Of a DNA stretch of 64,000 nucleotides, positions 59,837-64,000 are shown piece after piece. Made by a program: the position numbers and the translations under genes. The notes under the pieces were generated by a model. It made no database searches, was not told where the DNA came from, and saw only the letters and a list, made by a program, of their open reading frames with translations. Source of the stretch: Gibbula magus (Eukaryota; Mollusca; Gastropoda; Trochida; Trochidae); the NCBI GenBank assembly GCA_936450465.1, contig OW388301.1, forward strand, positions 22,379,268-22,443,267, in the 5' to 3' direction. How positions within the stretch are numbered: the first letter of the stretch is position 1; each line of letters begins with the position of its first letter.

Positions 59837-62330
59837 ATGCTACTTGGGAAAACGATCATTACCTACACCACGAACTAACGAACAGGAAATAAACATGATT
59901 GAAAAAAACAGACATTGATATTGAAAACCATAAACATAAGGACTCACATTAAAGGTTCAGTCCGTATTTGACTTTTGTTCTTGCGGCCATAAAGAAAATA
60001 GATGATATAGTTACAAAATGATCTGGATCCACGCTTTAAGTATAACTCGTATTAATTGATTGTAGGCAGGTTGTACTTCTAATGTATTGCTTGTATTACT
60101 TGATCTAATGCTTGTATCTCTTGATGAATTACTTGTTTGTTTTACTGCTTGTTTTACAACTTAGGCTATGGTCAACCGGTTTTGTTTCTTGAAGGCTAAA
60201 ACATATTTCTAGTTAAGAATAAAACCTGAGTTTGATTTTTTCTGGTGCAGTATTTTTATACTTGTGGAACTGGGAGTTTTTTTCTCAGAATTAGCTAAGT
60301 CGGTATTGGAATTGTAGTTATTTAAGTGATTTAGACTACTTTTCATTAGGGGCTGGTCAGCGACAAGATATTAGATTTAGTCTAAGGTCTAATCCTCCAT
60401 CAACAATTGGAATGAAAATAAGTGAAATTCACGTCATGTACACGTTTTTTTACGTATACAGAGAAGCTCCATTGCGAAATGAGATTTTCCTCTATCCGGT
60501 TCAGTGTTTGACCTTTTGGTTTTGATGATATTACATATTACACATTAATCTTTTCACAGCATGTCAATTTTGGTGATGTTCTTGAATTATGTTATCTTTA
60601 TTTGAAGTTTAGTGAAGTATTTTAAAAATTGTATGTTTAACGTCCTTTCTATTTCTGTGAAACATATGAATAATAGTCATGTTCATCCTTACAGTTTAGA
60701 GGGAATTGATCCTTTTTCCGGCTTGTGCAAGCCCCTCTAAGTATAGCCCTTTTGGAAAGCATGTGCTTTTCCTTTTCTTAATATGCGATGATTACTGCAA
60801 TTGGTAAATAATAATGTCTGACACTAGTTAAATCAGGAGCTTCGACGTTATTGTCAGTATTTAAAAAAATTATTTTTAATTAACAAAAGTTTCATAAATA
60901 TATTATCCAAATTAGTTTGCCCGTAATCTCAAGAAAATTGTTAAATGCATCTCCAAGATATTCGACTAAACTTTATAAAAAGAGTTTTTACTTGTGTTTA
61001 CAAATGTTCCTGCTTAATCTTTTCCTTTCTTCAATCTGTTGGCCCTGTTCCTCATTCCTTTTTATTAAGGGAATGAATGTCACAGTTAGAACCCTTCAGA
61101 TGAGAACATTCAAAGGTATTTGACATGAATAGGAAACGTTCATATATATCTTAAAAATCGACATGTATTTTCAAAATGGCTATACATCTTATTGTAGTGT
61201 AGGGGCTGTCACCTCAGATTGATTTAAAGATTCAAACATTAAAGCTTATATTAATAGTAAAGATAGTCAACAAAGTAAATCTCTCGACTCAATAGGATAA
61301 AACAAGCAAACCCAGTGAGATAAACTTCATTTAATGAGGATGTTATCAGAGTCGTCACATTTATGTGACTTCCTTCTCTGAGTTGCTACTGTACAAACCT
61401 GAATCAAGGAAGAAATATCACATAATTAAATTATTAAATATGTTGTTTTTTCCCTTACCCAAACATGTTTTTCTCTTTAAGACTGCAATTAATTATTTCT
61501 CAAGCGTCCAAAGTCAATGAGTTTTTATAATTAAAAAAAAGAGAAACATTTATCAAATAATGTATACTACATGTTTAACTCTCCCTAAGGAACTATGTTC
61601 CCAACTATACATGTATACAATACAATAGGTTGAAGCATTCTTTTTCATTTTTTTTATAGTTTTAATTATACTTTGGTTTGTAAAGTGGTTACAATAATGT
61701 TTGTTCCATTTTCAAAGGATTGCCGTTATCCTGCAGTTCTTACCAGAGTGGGAGATTTTATTATCAAAAACTAATAAACAATACCAAAAGGTTAACGAAT
61801 GTTAAGTTTTATAAAAATTGAAAATATTTCCTTGATCATCTTAATCATTAACTTCTTTAAAATACTTTAACATTTTATAGCCGAAGCTTCACAACATCAT
61901 CTTCACAACAAATCCAAAAATCAATCACTGTGCCATATATATATATATACATGTGTATTTATTAAATATCTGTCATTGTTTTCGTACATAGTTCTGAGAG
62001 GTGTAGGAATTGTTTATATTGCTCCTTCATGATTGTAAAAACTAATTTAATGTTGGACATGATCCAATAATTTGAGGAGAGGTTATGTGACGGTTATCAA
62101 AAGCATCAGGCAATACACAATTACAAAGAATTTGAAAGATATGACTTTACCATCAATAGCTAACCATTTTGGTAGTAATGAATGGGAGGATAAATGCTGC
62201 TAGTTTGTTATGGATTGGATAATGTCAATTTACACCAATATGAAAAAAGTCATTTCGAAATTTGAACTTGAAAATGGTAAAATAAATTTTCCAAGTGTAA
62301 AACATTTTTTGGATAAAAGATGAGGAACAT
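59837..62330. other. AT-rich non-coding, possibly intron
   Basis: No recognisable exon or element. If the exon at 59508-59799 is real, this would be its downstream intron. ACTTGTATTACTTGATCTAA-type repeats of ACTTG occur near 60085-60150. Confidence 0.4.
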
Positions 62331-62870
62331 GCCCCTCTCTTAAAGGCACTGTAGCACGATTTACTTTCTTAAAATAAAGTGCTCTTACAAAAATATAAAT
62401 AAGTGTTACCAATGGCTATATACTACTCCTGTATCAATAACAAGAGTTCTGAAACGAATGGTTCGGTTTGGCCATACGAGTTCATTTCTCATCAAACGGC
62501 CATTTTAAGGTGTTTTCATTAAAATTATCGGTCGGAGGTAGTTCACGTGATCTAACTAATTTAGCATTTCCAAAACATTCAGAGTAGAGTTTTAAATACG
62601 GTACAATGATTGACTGGTCAACCATCTTGCTGTCTGAACTCACAAAATCTACCTCTCACACTGAAGAGTTCCACACCAATGTCGCCTTAAATGCATCATT
62701 TTCTTCCATTATGGATAACCGTTTACTATGGGTATGGCTTATCGGGTCATGTAATGGGAAATTTTCCTCCATTGATGTACCAACATATTGTACAAACTTT
62801 TAATAATAAATGGCGAATTTGAGAAAATATTATATGCGAAATACGTGCTACAGCGCCTTTAAAGAGGGTT
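62331..62870. mobile_element. MITE with inverted TTAAAGGC ends
   Basis: CTTAAAGGCACTGTAGCACG (about 62339-62358) is inverted as CGTGCTACAGCGCCTTTAAA (62844-62863). The pairing extends outward through CCCTCT/AGAGGG for about 28 bp with one gap. It is a 540-bp element with no coding signal; the frame at 62606-62803 has no motif. Confidence 0.75.
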
Positions 62871-64000
62871 CAGCAGTAGAGCTAGAACTGCAAAGACTCA
62901 TGAAACATGTCATGCAGATCCAAAATGTTATTTATATTATTTTTTGTGAAAAATGTGGTCTCACAAACATCTGACAATCTTCAAAACAGATTTACAAAGA
63001 GAAAAGAAGAGAAGACAGTTTAATACATTTAAAACATATCTCTATGTGTAGTTAAGGTGCATTTAAAATATTTCTTTTTACGTAATATGTAAAATAAATT
63101 CATATATATTCCACCCCAATAACAAATAATGGAACAGTATTTCATTTCAAAATAAAATTTCCCCCTTAATTAAACAGTAATTCAGTAAAACAGTAAACAT
63201 CAACACTCCTTTTCTAATGAGAGCGCTCTTTGATATATATGGCTGCACATGACAAGAAATATTTTCTATTTGACACAAGACATAATGATGTTCTTGCAAC
63301 TTAGAGGGTTCATGTCGTTGGTTTGTTTCAAAATCTCTTAGATTATCCAGCTATTAAGCAGGTCATCCATTATGCGATTAACTGCTCCTATTTTTTACTG
63401 ACAATTTGTCAACAGAGCTAGACATGGGTATGCTTGCTAAATTTAATTTCTATAAAAGCAAATCAGGACTATAACCAGAGAGAAGTCAGAAAGCAAAAGA
63501 AAATTTGAAATGCATGATATAATGTAAAGTAAATTGAGCATTATAAGAACCCAGTCTAGAAAGCAATAACTTTTAAGAGTTATTGACATGATGTTCTGAA
63601 ACCCTGATTCATTCCCTATTCACCGCCTAGTTAAACAGTATTGTAGTATTTTCCCATTGAACATATAATAACTGCCACAATACATATTAAATTATTCAAA
63701 TGAGGGAAACAGTTCAAAACAATTTAGTGTAGTCATTATTCATAGGTAGTCATTCAAAATAATTTGCTAATAATTAAATACTTGTTAATGTTTTTCTGCT
63801 GTGGCATTATTCTTCATTGTCCTCGCATGATAGTATTGTGCACTTCATTATACACATACATATATTTACATATACGTCCTATTTTAATTGTCAGCTAATA
63901 CAAGTTATTATATAAAATGTACGTACTTGTTTACTTATTACCTATTAAAGTTTAACATGTGCAAGTTGATTATTTGAGAAGTATGTGGGGTTTTATGTTA
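62871..64000. other. AT-rich non-coding stretch
   Basis: Nothing recognised through the end of the window. Confidence 0.45.

Overview
The window is animal nuclear DNA with no bacterial gene organisation. It is AT-rich and contains introns and splice signals. Nearly all recognisable coding sequence belongs to transposable elements. Several features suggest a mollusc, most likely a bivalve: LINE tails ending in TAATAAA plus CTGT repeats, a tRNA-headed SINE with a GTGAG-type tail, and the short motif GGGAGATAACTCCGTC near 935 and 2087. I cannot name the species.

Layout. 185-822 is an 18-bp minisatellite. 3122-12150 is a roughly 9-kb satellite of 45/47-bp units, split once by a foldback element (6237-6641). 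12-21 kb is AT-rich non-coding DNA with a palindromic MITE, a triplicated promoter/exon-like module, a TTCTAGAA-rich cluster and a diverged local duplication. 21359-25221 is a nearly complete CR1/L2-like LINE between perfect 15-bp target-site duplications. It carries endonuclease and reverse transcriptase, interrupted by only two frameshifts. 28944-35199 is a patchwork of a broken FLYWCH/MULE transposase, a SINE, a gag-like fragment and LINE tails, with matching inverted termini at its two edges. 35.2-41.8 kb is a nested stack. A minus-strand LINE was split by a plus-strand LINE (35902-38346) and by a GC-rich retroposon (38389-39544). Both insertions still show target-site duplications, and the host reading frame closes when they are removed.

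47.9-56.7 kb holds the most unusual structure, a GC-rich tyrosine-recombinase (DIRS-like) retroelement pair arranged head to head as a giant imperfect palindrome. Each end carries the same roughly 315-bp block, itself bounded by inverted repeats. The left arm (minus) has reverse transcriptase/RNase H and a tyrosine recombinase with all catalytic residues, but its RT has one stop codon just before YLDD. The right arm (plus) has a gag-like ORF and a dead recombinase that has lost the first catalytic arginine and the catalytic tyrosine, and it was later hit by a LINE and a SINE. The centre holds an array of short GC-rich repeats. The whole composite sits inside an older dispersed repeat that also occurs at 32.7-35.2 kb.

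The only candidate host-gene piece is a short exon at 59508-59799. It has a 3' splice site, an ATG opening with a myristoylation-like MGGLNSKLS, and a GTGAGT donor. The rest of 58-64 kb looks like intron or intergenic DNA with two MITE-like elements and a (CT)n tract. All calls come from reading the sequence; no database search was run.
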